Source: a virus. From it: a stretch of 28,747 nucleotides of DNA. A model generated the notes under the pieces. It searched no databases. It saw only the letters and a list, made by a program, of their open reading frames with translations, and had not been told where the DNA came from. The DNA lies in the IMG/VR virus record IMGVR_UViG_3300043119_000127, positions 1 to 28,747 of that record. The stretch is one strand, 5' to 3'. The position numbers and the translations under genes were made by a program. Shown piece by piece: positions 7,508-15,878 of this stretch. Every line of letters starts with the position of its first letter. The first letter of the stretch is position 1.

Positions 7508-8141
7508 GAGATATGCAGGAGATAAGCTAGTAGGACTTAGTTCAGATACAAAACCTACAAATGTCCCAGACGGTGCTAACTTTTATGAGACTAATACTCT
7601 TGACCAGTATATTCTAACTGGTGGCACTTGGGTTAAGCTTGGTAGTGGTACTGTAACAGGTGTAACAGGCACGGCTCCAATTGTTTCATCAGGCGGGGCT
7701 ACTCCAGCGTTGTCTATCAGCGCTGCAACCACTTCTGCTGCAGGGTCTATGAGTTCTGCTGATAAAACTAAGCTAGATGGTATCGCTTCAGGTGCTCAAG
7801 TTAATGTAGCTACAAACTTATCTCAAGGAACAAGAACAACTACTACTGTCCTTTTAGACAGTTCAACTGGTACTTCAGCTACGCTAGACATCGCAACTAC
7901 TAGTTTAGCTGGGGTTATGTCTTCAGCCGATAAAACAAAGCTAGATGGCATCGCTACAGGTGCTACAGCTATTACAAATCTAGATAGTTTAACAGATGTT
8001 GTAGTAGCTTCACCAACTACAGGTCAAGTACTCAAATACAATGGCACTAACTGGGTTAATGATACAGATGCTACAGGTTCTGGTGGTGGTGAGGGTATTA
8101 CTACTGGTAAAGCTATCGCAATGGCAATGATTTTCGGATAA
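7497..8141 (+). CDS. Fibre protein ending in GKAIAMAMIFG (214 aa)
   Basis: The N-domain (MAIKRYAGDKLVGLSSDTKP...GANFYETNTLDQYILTGG) is a recurring start in marine phage fibre proteins. It contains two copies of a fibre unit, MSSADKTKLDGIAxGA, separated by a strand-rich segment, then the motif LDSLTDVVVASPTTGQVLKY shared with neighbouring genes. The C-terminus GKAIAMAMIFG is a conserved ending in many cyanophage-type virion proteins, probably marking the attachment point of the following small protein. Ser/Thr/Gly rich, no cysteine. Likely an elongated trimeric shaft protein in the virion. Confidence 0.7.
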   Translation: MAIKRYAGDKLVGLSSDTKPTNVPDGANFYETNTLDQYILTGGTWVKLGSGTVTGVTGTAPIVSSGGATPALSISAATTSAAGSMSSADKTKLDGIASGAQVNVATNLSQGTRTTTTVLLDSSTGTSATLDIATTSLAGVMSSADKTKLDGIATGATAITNLDSLTDVVVASPTTGQVLKYNGTNWVNDTDATGSGGGEGITTGKAIAMAMIFG

Positions 8142-8152
8142 AGGAATAAAAA

Positions 8153-8512
8153 ATGGCAAACCCAAACATAGTTGGTGTTACAACAATTTCAGGCAAAACA
8201 GCAGTTCAAGCTGTAGGTCTTACTGCAACAGATATTGTAGCAAATGCTGCCGCCTCTGGTAAAATTTTAAAGATCAACTCTTTAACTGTATCTAACATTG
8301 ACGGTACAAATGCTGCTGATGTAACAGTAGATTTTTTCAGGAGTTCTGTAGCTTATAATATCGCAAAAACTGTTACAGTTCCTGCAGATGCTACTCTTGT
8401 AGTTATTTCAAAAGATACAACTATTTATTTAGAAGAAGGCGACTCAATTAGAGTCTTAGCTTCGGCAACAGGAGACTTAGAAGCTATCTGCAGTTATGAG
8501 GAAATCAGCTAA
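8153..8512 (+). CDS. Small beta-rich virion protein (119 aa)
   Basis: Begins MANPNIVGVTTISGKTAVQA and is a single compact beta domain (ILKINSLTVSNIDGTNAADV... / TLVVISKDTTIYLEEGDSIR). In many marine phages a protein of this size and start directly follows the GKAIAMAMIFG protein, as here; it is usually annotated only as a virion structural protein. A clear AAGGA ribosome site lies 6-10 bases upstream. The fold pattern suits a fibre tip or joint. The stop overlaps the next ATG by one base. Confidence 0.62.
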   Translation: MANPNIVGVTTISGKTAVQAVGLTATDIVANAAASGKILKINSLTVSNIDGTNAADVTVDFFRSSVAYNIAKTVTVPADATLVVISKDTTIYLEEGDSIRVLASATGDLEAICSYEEIS

Positions 8513-9843
8513 TGGCTTTTGAAAGTGTTTTTGCTAACGGAGGAGTTATAGGAACACCCTTAGACTTTGGTTCTAGTAAACAATACGAAAGAACAAGACC
8601 TACATTAGTTGGTAGTCAAATCTATGGTAGAGTTGGAGCTGTAAGTTCTATTGCTGTAACAATAGCTTTGACGGGAGGTACAGATGCTCTTCCTAGAACT
8701 GGAGATGTTCTTGTACTTGCTATAGCTATTGGTTCTACTGGTACTCCTTCAAACCTTGCTGTTCCAACAGGTTATACCGTTATTTATCAGGGTACTTCTA
8801 ATGGGACTAATGATACTACATTGCTAGTTTGTTATAAGGTTATGGGATTAACAGTAGATACTACTTTTACAGTTCCTTCTAGTTTAAGTACCGCTAATGC
8901 TCAAACAGCTATTCTTTTTGCTTGGCGTAATGTAGATCTTACAAATCCTTTAGATATTACTGCTGTCTCTAATGTTTTAACAACAAGTAGACTAGCAGAT
9001 CCTCCTGAAATAACACCTACAACTACTAACTCAGTTGTTATTGGAGTAGGTGCTGCTGCTCATATTGGTGGTATTATTAATCCGACTAGTACTGATCTTA
9101 CAGGTTTTCGTGCTGCGGGCGCTGATGACACTTATGATAGCTCTTTAGGAGTTGGTTATTATAACTGGACTTCTGGCCCTTTTAAACCAGCCGCCTTTTC
9201 AATAGGTACTTCAGCAGCTACTGATTCCTCTATTGGTGTAACTTTTGCTTTAAGAGGAAATGAAACTAGTGGCAATTATAGAAACAGTGGTATTTGGGAT
9301 TTAAGGTCAGTCAGTTCTTATTCCTATCAAAATTTAAATAGAACAAGAAGTTTAGAAAACGTTACTAAAAATGTAGCTTTAGATATAGGCGCTTGGCAAG
9401 TTGCTGGCGGTGGAAACGCTTGTACTCTTACAAGAGATCTAACGGTTACAGACTCTCCTTTTGGGGGAGTTCCTTTAAAGATGGCAATAACTGGGGGGGA
9501 TCCTTATACTTTAGGCTGGACCTCAGCCACTTGGAAAATTACAGCAGCTACTAACGGGGAAACTTGGGAACTTAGAGTACTGGCAAAAGCCTCAGTTGTA
9601 GGTAACTTAGAGTTATTCTTATTTGGCAGTCCTTCGACTGGAACTCCTCCTGTTACGGCAGGAACTTATTCTGCTAGTGGACAGTTAGTCACAAGCACTG
9701 ACTGGAAAGAATATAAGTTTCGTTGGACTATAAGTTACAGTGGTATTAGATTTCTCAGTATGAGACTAGACGGTACTCAGAGTGTCGGTAGTGGTCAAAA
9801 TATTTGGTTTGATGGACTTCAGTTATATAAGGTGAGACCATGA
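8512..9843 (+). CDS. Probable adhesin with two beta domains, possible carbohydrate-binding module (443 aa)
   Basis: Two beta domains can be seen. Residues about 40-250 form a jelly-roll-like domain (PRTGDVLVLAIAIGSTGTPS...TILFAW-like core...SSIGVTFALRGNE). A linker SGIWDLRSVSSYSYQ follows; 'WDL/WSLRxxYxxR' segments occur in other fibre proteins, including the next gene. Residues about 295-443 resemble a carbohydrate-binding jelly roll (ETWELRVLAKAS...DWKEYKFRWTISYSGI...NIWFDGLQLYKV), the pattern of CBM-type domains in which the final strand carries 'xxWFDGxxL'. I infer a host-surface glycan-binding role, not enzymatic activity. It overlaps the next gene by 4 bases. Confidence 0.58.
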   Translation: MAFESVFANGGVIGTPLDFGSSKQYERTRPTLVGSQIYGRVGAVSSIAVTIALTGGTDALPRTGDVLVLAIAIGSTGTPSNLAVPTGYTVIYQGTSNGTNDTTLLVCYKVMGLTVDTTFTVPSSLSTANAQTAILFAWRNVDLTNPLDITAVSNVLTTSRLADPPEITPTTTNSVVIGVGAAAHIGGIINPTSTDLTGFRAAGADDTYDSSLGVGYYNWTSGPFKPAAFSIGTSAATDSSIGVTFALRGNETSGNYRNSGIWDLRSVSSYSYQNLNRTRSLENVTKNVALDIGAWQVAGGGNACTLTRDLTVTDSPFGGVPLKMAITGGDPYTLGWTSATWKITAATNGETWELRVLAKASVVGNLELFLFGSPSTGTPPVTAGTYSASGQLVTSTDWKEYKFRWTISYSGIRFLSMRLDGTQSVGSGQNIWFDGLQLYKVRP

Positions 9844-10613
9844 GTAGCATAATTGGACCCCATTTTGGTAACTCCAAAGGAAAAGCTTCAGGAGTCTGGA
9901 GTTTAAGAAAGCAGTATAACGAACGCCAACAAGATTTGTGGCCGAGGGCAGCACCAATAGCAACTTATATAGGAACAACTGTTTATGTCGCTCCAAATAC
10001 TACACCTTTTAATACTTACACCTTTAGTGGTGTAAATCTTGGAACTGGCCCTAATAAGTTCATAATGGCAATCTATGTACAAGCTAATAGCACTAATACT
10101 GGAAACCTTTTATCAACAGCGACTATAGGAGGTAACTCCGCTAGTTTTTACAAATCGAATCCTGGTGCTGTAGCCCAATGGGAAGAAGCTAGCGGTTTAT
10201 TCTTACAAAACTCAAGTTTAACAACAGGCGATGTGACTTTAACTTTTTCTTCTAATTTAAATACCTTTGGTGGTACAGCTAGGGCGTTAATTGCTATTTC
10301 GGTTTATTCAGTTGAAACCTATAGCTCATTAACTTTTCATACATCTAGTATTGCAGGAACTGCAGGAACTACTGCCTTTGCAATGAACTCTGCAGCTGTT
10401 CCAGCTCTAGGTATTGCTGCTGCTGTTCATAAAACTGCGATAGCTGGTTCTTATGGCAGTCTTACTACGGACTATAATGTATCGTCAGGCGCAGCCGATC
10501 CTACTAACGTTCTTAGATATGTTTCTGCAAGTGGACCTTTAGCTGCCAGCAATACAGTTTCACTTCCTTCTACAACTTATGCAGCAACAATAGGTTTCAC
10601 TCTAACAAATTAA
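9840..10613 (+). CDS. Beta-rich virion protein, paralogous domain to the preceding adhesin (257 aa)
   Basis: N-terminus contains ASGVWSLRKQYNERQQDLWP, a short helix-turn segment that occurs in phage fibre/hinge proteins and matches the SGIWDLRSVSSYSYQ linker of the upstream gene. The rest is a single beta domain (TPFNTYTFSGVNLGTGPNKF... AALGIAAAVHKTA ... YAATIGFTLTN) with the same general strand order as the first domain of the upstream protein. Translationally coupled to it by a 4-base overlap. Probably a structural partner in the same adhesion complex; ligand unknown. Confidence 0.55.
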   Translation: MSSIIGPHFGNSKGKASGVWSLRKQYNERQQDLWPRAAPIATYIGTTVYVAPNTTPFNTYTFSGVNLGTGPNKFIMAIYVQANSTNTGNLLSTATIGGNSASFYKSNPGAVAQWEEASGLFLQNSSLTTGDVTLTFSSNLNTFGGTARALIAISVYSVETYSSLTFHTSSIAGTAGTTAFAMNSAAVPALGIAAAVHKTAIAGSYGSLTTDYNVSSGAADPTNVLRYVSASGPLAASNTVSLPSTTYAATIGFTLTN

Positions 10614-10620
10614 GGTAAAC

Positions 10621-11070
10621 ATGTCATTATACTCATATAAACAACAATATCCAACTAACCTACCCTTTCGTATTAAACTTTCGAATGGTATGACAAGAAC
10701 AGATCCTTCTAGTTTTACACAGGAAGAGCTACTAGATGCAGGTTACACCTTAGTCGAAGACCAACCAAGCTATACTTCAAACCAAGTGCTAGATTGGAAC
10801 TCAACAGGAAACTCTTGGACTGTAAGAGACAAGACTGAAGAAGAACTACAAGCAGAAGCTAATTTACACTGGGCTTCTGTAAGGCAAGAGCGAGACAACA
10901 AGATCCAACAAGTAGTGTGGCATTATGAACGTTATGCTCGCTATGAAAGACTTGGTATTGCTCAAGTAGACTCTATTCAAGACTTAGATAACTATATTCA
11001 AACTCTTGCAGACTTACCTGAAACACAAACAGATCCATTTAATATTATTTGGCCTAATCTAATAACTTAA
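10621..11070 (+). CDS. Tail fibre assembly / tail assembly chaperone-like protein (149 aa)
   Basis: Last gene of the fibre cassette. The C-terminal half has WASVRQERDNKIQQVVWHYER followed by IQDLDNYIQTLADLPETQ and a final NIIWP. The pattern 'W..VR.ERD.....W...RY...LADLP.....W' is typical of the small proteins at the end of fibre cassettes annotated as DUF4376 or phage tail assembly chaperone-type. Such proteins help fold or attach the fibre and may not be in the virion. The N-terminal half (MSLYSYKQQYPTNLPFRIKL) is family-specific. Location directly after the adhesins supports this. Confidence 0.62.
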   Translation: MSLYSYKQQYPTNLPFRIKLSNGMTRTDPSSFTQEELLDAGYTLVEDQPSYTSNQVLDWNSTGNSWTVRDKTEEELQAEANLHWASVRQERDNKIQQVVWHYERYARYERLGIAQVDSIQDLDNYIQTLADLPETQTDPFNIIWPNLIT

Positions 11071-11083
11071 TAAAGGATAACTT

Positions 11084-14000
11084 ATGTCTAAATCTCAAGA
11101 ACTCTTTGATCTAAACATTGAGCACTTACTATTAACACGTCGCTACGGAGACGCTGCACGTTTACTAATCGAAAAGGCTTCTGTTCGGCATCGTGGTTTT
11201 CTACAAAAGATCTTAGGCAAAGATTTGAAAGACAAGAAAGAACTAGAGCGTGAGGTTACTCGCCATGTGCAAGAACTTCATGCTTTAGGCTCTAATGCTG
11301 TAACAGACTACATCGGTGCAGAACTAGACTTCCAAACTAACAGCCTAAAGAAGGTTATCGGTGACGTCTATGAAATTAACTCAGTCAATCGAGGAGAACT
11401 ATCTAGACAGATCACTTCTTCTCCTTTGAAGTTGTTTGACTCAACTAAAGGTCACCCCACTCTAGCTAAAAGCTTTGAAAACATCGGTGGTTCTGAGTTA
11501 ACTCGACTAAACCTTACAATTCGTAAAGGCATAGCCTCAGGTTTGTCAGAAGATGCTATTGTTACTAATGTTCTAGCCTCAGCAAAGCTAACAGAAAGCC
11601 AAGCTAAGACTCTTGTTACAACTCATATCACACAAGCTGATAACATCGTTAAACAAAAGGTATTAGAAGCTAATTCTGAAGCTATTTCTGGCTTTGTCTT
11701 TACTGCTATTCTTGATTCAAGAACTAGTGAAATCTGTTCTCGTTATGATAACCTATTTCAAACTAAAGACAATCTAAGAGTACAACCCCCTTTACATTGG
11801 AGATGCCGTTCTACTCTTGTTCCTGTTCTTAGGGGAAAGAAAGAGTTACTAGCGCTAAATAGTCCTAGAGTAAATCAAACTAAATTGCTTAACAAAGCAG
11901 ATAATGTTCTTACTGGTGCTTTACCTTTAAAAGAAACTTTCACAGAATGGCTAGCTAGACAACCTATGGCTACAAAGTTAGACAAACTAGGCTCAGAAGA
12001 AAAGGTAGCTTTATTTGAAAAAGGTTCTTTACCTCTTGCCGAGTTCTTTGGTTTAAAAGGCAACCCTATTGACATCAGTGTTCTTCGTCTAAAAGACAAT
12101 CTTCTAACCTACTTTTCTCCTTTACGTTCAGTAGCTAAAGATCCTCAAGCTTCTTTCATAGAAGTCACAAGACCTTTCCAGATTGTTCGTTCTAAGCAAG
12201 CACAAAAAGATCTTGCTGATCTCATAGTAGCAGATACTTTGAATGCTAACCAAGCTCTTAGCCTAGTTGACTACAAGGGTACTAGTCTTGTTGGTAAGCG
12301 TGGGGTACGTACTCAAACAAATAACGAGTTTGATCCTCGTAACTCTAGCTTTGATCCTTTCACAGGAGAAGTACGCTCTAATCTTTACTATGATCCAGAC
12401 TTTAGTTTACTTAGAGAACGTGTAGACTACATGAAAGAATCTAAACTTCTTGATCGTAATCAAAAGCAGTTCATTGAAGACTTTACTAACTCTCTTGAAG
12501 ACAAGATCTCAGTTAATCAGCAAACAGCTGTAGTTGAGAATCTTCGTATTCTTTTTGAACGTTATCAGAAGTCACCAGAACCTTGGGATAACTTTGTTGC
12601 TACTCTTCGTTCTGAAATGAACTTCTCTGTAGTTAACACTTCTAGACTGCTTGATCGTAGAGCTAGAGCTAAGTCAGAGTTGTTCTTAGGTTTTAAAGGT
12701 GATCCTAACGAGCCTGCAGTTATGATTCAAGGTCAGTTGTTACCTATTTCTAAGCTACATGCTGAAAAGCTAAGCTATGAGCGTTATGTAAACGACTGGG
12801 CTTCAACTGAAGGTATTAAATTCTCCAGGTCTATTTACTACAGATTTAAAGCTCCTTGGCAATCTTATTTCTTTGGACCTGTAACAAAGCCTGATGGTTT
12901 GTTTGAAGAGTTAAAGAATAGTTTTGTTAGAAGGGCTATTCGCTCAACCTTTTATAAAAATGATCCTATTGGTTACTATACCCGTTATGGTAAAACGCCT
13001 GATAAGTGGTCTAAGATAGTTAAGACCTATATCAAAAAAGCTATAACTCCTGATTGGTTTAAAATGTTTCTGGAAATTAAAGAAGAAGGTCTTGCTGATT
13101 TTATTAAAAGGACTATTCGTGAAGAATATCGTTCTATTGTAGATCTTGAATTTCTTTATGCTTTTAAAAGGAAATTAACTTTAGAAAACCTTCTTGTTAA
13201 AGATTTACTAGAACCTATTGAAGGTAAAGCTGTAGAATCTTTATCTAGCCTTGTAAAAGTTATAGCAGAAGGAACTACTACTGACTATGATACTCTTGCT
13301 ATTAATTTAGGGAAAGAATTAAAAAAGAATTGGGATTCTTCTTATCCTATCTTTGGTTCTTCTTTAGAAGATTACCATGAACAAGGTTCTAAGATCTTAG
13401 AGTTATTTAAATCACAAGGGCTTATTCGAGTAAACTCAAGAGGTGTAACTCGTAGAGCTACTACAGATTTAGATACAGGTAGGGCTTCTGGTTTTTGGAA
13501 AGATACTGTTTCAAGAGAAGTTACTGTCCTAGATCCAACTATGCTTAAACTACAAGACTATAACAGACGTATTGAACTGTCTAACCGCTTAGGTGTTGAT
13601 CGTCCTGAAAACAAATACTATGTGGTACCAGGAAAGAAGACCTATGTAGATGCTAGAGGTAAAGATACAGGTGTTCCTTTAGTTACTCGTTCGGCCTTTC
13701 CAAAGTTTGATGAAAAACAAATTGACGGTGATTTTGCTGACATGTTGAATCATACTATGTCTTTTAAGTATGAAGTAGACGATGAATTTTCTAGTTTCAT
13801 GGACGATCTAGTCCGATTTAAAGATCAAAGAGGTAAAGCAGCTTACTATGACTCAATTAATTCGTTTCGCGAAGAAATTATCCGACGGGGAGACCAGGGC
13901 TATGGCCTTATGGAAACTCTCCGTTACTATCGGGCCAATGGAAAGCCTTTTACAGTACATGCCCGTATTGACGGTCGTGGTCGTGTCTACTATAATGGGT

Positions 14001-15607
14001 ATCTAACTCCTACAGGCGGTGAAGTTGTTCGTCCTTTCTTGAACACAGCTCATGCTGTTTCTATGACTCCTCAAGGGTTGCATCAGCTAAAAATCCAAAT
14101 GGCTAGTGTTATAGGGCCAGGTACTGAAGCACTTACAGATGTAGGTCGTCTTGCTATTTTTAAAAAGAATGAAAAATCTATTTTAGAAGTAGGCCAGTTG
14201 CTTAGTGCTAAGACACAACGAGAAAGAAGACTGAGAGAGTTCTTAGAGCATCCTTTGATTCAATCTACAGATCCTGCTGAAGTTGCTAAGATAGCTCGTT
14301 TTAGCCTTGAATACTACAGGATTTATAAGGCTACAGGTGGAGACTTTACTCCTGCTAAACTAAAGCTATACAAAAGCAAATTGTTAGGTGAAGCTGACGC
14401 CAGTGCTAGTGGTCTACAGATGATTGCTTTAGCTACAGGAGATCGTGGTGCAGCTATTACAAGTAACGTTATTCAGTCAGTAAAGAAAAATAGAATCTAT
14501 GACCTTGTTGCTCAAGATACTGTTGCTGATCCACGTTTCCAAGCTTTAATGGATGACTTAGGTCTAGACTTAACTTGGGAAGATCTAAGCAAAGCTGCTA
14601 AATATCAAGTTATGATTGCTTTTTATGGTGCAGGTAAAGCTGGCCAAACAGCAAGAGTAGCTTTAGAACTAGCTAAAGTACTAAGAGGAAAAGATATCCT
14701 TGTTACAACTAGAGCAGAATACCTAACTTTAAGTAAGCAAATAGACGTTAAGATTAAAGAAGCAAAAGCTCTAGGTGCAGTAGAAACTCAAGCAGACCTC
14801 TTAGCTCTAAAGAAAGAAGTCTTTGAAATTATTAACAATCCTGATAAGATTATTAGTGATGAGTTACTTGCAGAAGCTGCAGAGATTCATCCCAGTCTTT
14901 CTGACTTTGTTTATAAGTATTCTAATCGAAGAGGACCTCAAGTAGGGCCAGATCACTTCAAACAAATTGCCTCTATCATGTCAGAGAAGCTAACTGAGCG
15001 AGCACCTGTTACAGGTACTTACATTGACTTTTGGAAACGTGTTGGCCAAGACTATGCTCGATCAACAGGTAAAGTTCGTATTCCTTGGGTTACTTTCGAT
15101 GGGAAAAAACTTTATCAAGACTATCGTCCTAAAATCCAACAAGAAATTCGTTTCTGGGATCCTCAGAGTAAACGCTACATCAAGAACATTTATCAAATGT
15201 CTGCTGAAGATGGTAAGCTCTTAGGTAAAGGTCAAGTAGGTGATGTACGGCTAGGTCTAGGTGTTAACGGTACTCACGCAGACGACGCTAGTGTTGTTAG
15301 ACAACTGCATTTATGGGGACGTAAGGCTGGCATTCCAACTTCTACGATTCACGATGCTGCTGCTCTTAATATAAACGAAATTGATCCTCTATTAGTTGCA
15401 GTTAGACAAATCTATAGTGATTTTGCTAAATACCCTAAGATCAAAAAGACATTAGATGCTCTTCGTGAAGAAGGTTTATCTGATGAGTTGTATTTTAAAT
15501 ACTTAAAAGAAGCTGAAGATTTAGGCTACTTTAATCCACAATTTAAACCAGATGAAATAACGGCACCATTAAAAACAGGATTTGACTATTATTCTTGGGG
15601 GCCATAA
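11084..15607 (+). CDS. MuF-type minor head protein fused to a T7-family single-subunit RNA polymerase (1507 aa)
   Basis: N-terminal region: residues about 135-250 match the Mu gpF head-morphogenesis domain, with DSRTSEICSRYD (Cys218) and PPLHWRCRSTLVPV (His238, Cys241). C-terminal region: a T7-type RNA polymerase core with DGRGRVYY at 963-970 (T7 DxxGR, Asp421), ADASASGLQ at 1104-1112 with Asp1105 (T7 Asp537), KYQVMIAFYG at 1173-1182 (T7 Lys631 and Tyr639, same spacing), IPWVTFDGKKLYQDY at 1333-1347 (T7 HWVTPDGFPVWQEY) and IHD at 1422-1424 (T7 His811-Asp812). A polymerase N-terminal domain presumably fills much of 400-960; residues 270-540 resemble nothing I know. All catalytic residues are present, so activity is expected. 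MuF proteins enter the head with the portal; by inference this polymerase is packaged and ejected, like N4 virion RNA polymerase. RBS AAAGGA lies upstream. Confidence 0.9.
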   Translation: MSKSQELFDLNIEHLLLTRRYGDAARLLIEKASVRHRGFLQKILGKDLKDKKELEREVTRHVQELHALGSNAVTDYIGAELDFQTNSLKKVIGDVYEINSVNRGELSRQITSSPLKLFDSTKGHPTLAKSFENIGGSELTRLNLTIRKGIASGLSEDAIVTNVLASAKLTESQAKTLVTTHITQADNIVKQKVLEANSEAISGFVFTAILDSRTSEICSRYDNLFQTKDNLRVQPPLHWRCRSTLVPVLRGKKELLALNSPRVNQTKLLNKADNVLTGALPLKETFTEWLARQPMATKLDKLGSEEKVALFEKGSLPLAEFFGLKGNPIDISVLRLKDNLLTYFSPLRSVAKDPQASFIEVTRPFQIVRSKQAQKDLADLIVADTLNANQALSLVDYKGTSLVGKRGVRTQTNNEFDPRNSSFDPFTGEVRSNLYYDPDFSLLRERVDYMKESKLLDRNQKQFIEDFTNSLEDKISVNQQTAVVENLRILFERYQKSPEPWDNFVATLRSEMNFSVVNTSRLLDRRARAKSELFLGFKGDPNEPAVMIQGQLLPISKLHAEKLSYERYVNDWASTEGIKFSRSIYYRFKAPWQSYFFGPVTKPDGLFEELKNSFVRRAIRSTFYKNDPIGYYTRYGKTPDKWSKIVKTYIKKAITPDWFKMFLEIKEEGLADFIKRTIREEYRSIVDLEFLYAFKRKLTLENLLVKDLLEPIEGKAVESLSSLVKVIAEGTTTDYDTLAINLGKELKKNWDSSYPIFGSSLEDYHEQGSKILELFKSQGLIRVNSRGVTRRATTDLDTGRASGFWKDTVSREVTVLDPTMLKLQDYNRRIELSNRLGVDRPENKYYVVPGKKTYVDARGKDTGVPLVTRSAFPKFDEKQIDGDFADMLNHTMSFKYEVDDEFSSFMDDLVRFKDQRGKAAYYDSINSFREEIIRRGDQGYGLMETLRYYRANGKPFTVHARIDGRGRVYYNGYLTPTGGEVVRPFLNTAHAVSMTPQGLHQLKIQMASVIGPGTEALTDVGRLAIFKKNEKSILEVGQLLSAKTQRERRLREFLEHPLIQSTDPAEVAKIARFSLEYYRIYKATGGDFTPAKLKLYKSKLLGEADASASGLQMIALATGDRGAAITSNVIQSVKKNRIYDLVAQDTVADPRFQALMDDLGLDLTWEDLSKAAKYQVMIAFYGAGKAGQTARVALELAKVLRGKDILVTTRAEYLTLSKQIDVKIKEAKALGAVETQADLLALKKEVFEIINNPDKIISDELLAEAAEIHPSLSDFVYKYSNRRGPQVGPDHFKQIASIMSEKLTERAPVTGTYIDFWKRVGQDYARSTGKVRIPWVTFDGKKLYQDYRPKIQQEIRFWDPQSKRYIKNIYQMSAEDGKLLGKGQVGDVRLGLGVNGTHADDASVVRQLHLWGRKAGIPTSTIHDAAALNINEIDPLLVAVRQIYSDFAKYPKIKKTLDALREEGLSDELYFKYLKEAEDLGYFNPQFKPDEITAPLKTGFDYYSWGP

Positions 15608-15616
15608 AGGAAAACT

Positions 15617-15850
15617 ATGACTGATAAGATTGTAAACATTTTTAATAAGCAACCAGTAGAAACTACTTTAGATCGTGGTGAACTAAATGAAGTCATTGAC
15701 GATTTGTCTCAACGTAGAGATTCTGTCGACGAAGTCCTAGTAATCACTATCGACAAAGATGATGAAATGCTTGTTCGTACAGGCAATATGAGTAGAGAAA
15801 CAGCCTACTTTATTTTAGGTTTAGCTCAGTTGAATGCTCTAACACAATAA
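15617..15850 (+). CDS. Small acidic protein downstream of the RNA polymerase (77 aa)
   Basis: Starts 9 bases after the polymerase stop with an AAGGA site, so it is in the same transcript. MTDKIVNIFNKQPVETTLDR is followed by an acidic middle (ELNEVIDDLSQRRDSVDEVL) and a strand-loop-helix region (VLVITIDKDDEMLVRTGNMSRETAYFILGLAQLNAL). The 'MSRETAYFILGLAQL' ending resembles small phage proteins of unknown function that report presence/absence-type alpha-beta folds; I cannot name it. A terminator follows. Its position between the polymerase and the terminator makes a partner or regulator possible, but nothing in the sequence proves that. Confidence 0.6.
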   Translation: MTDKIVNIFNKQPVETTLDRGELNEVIDDLSQRRDSVDEVLVITIDKDDEMLVRTGNMSRETAYFILGLAQLNALTQ

Positions 15851-15878
15851 TGCCACCTCTTAGCTATAAAGAAGAGGG

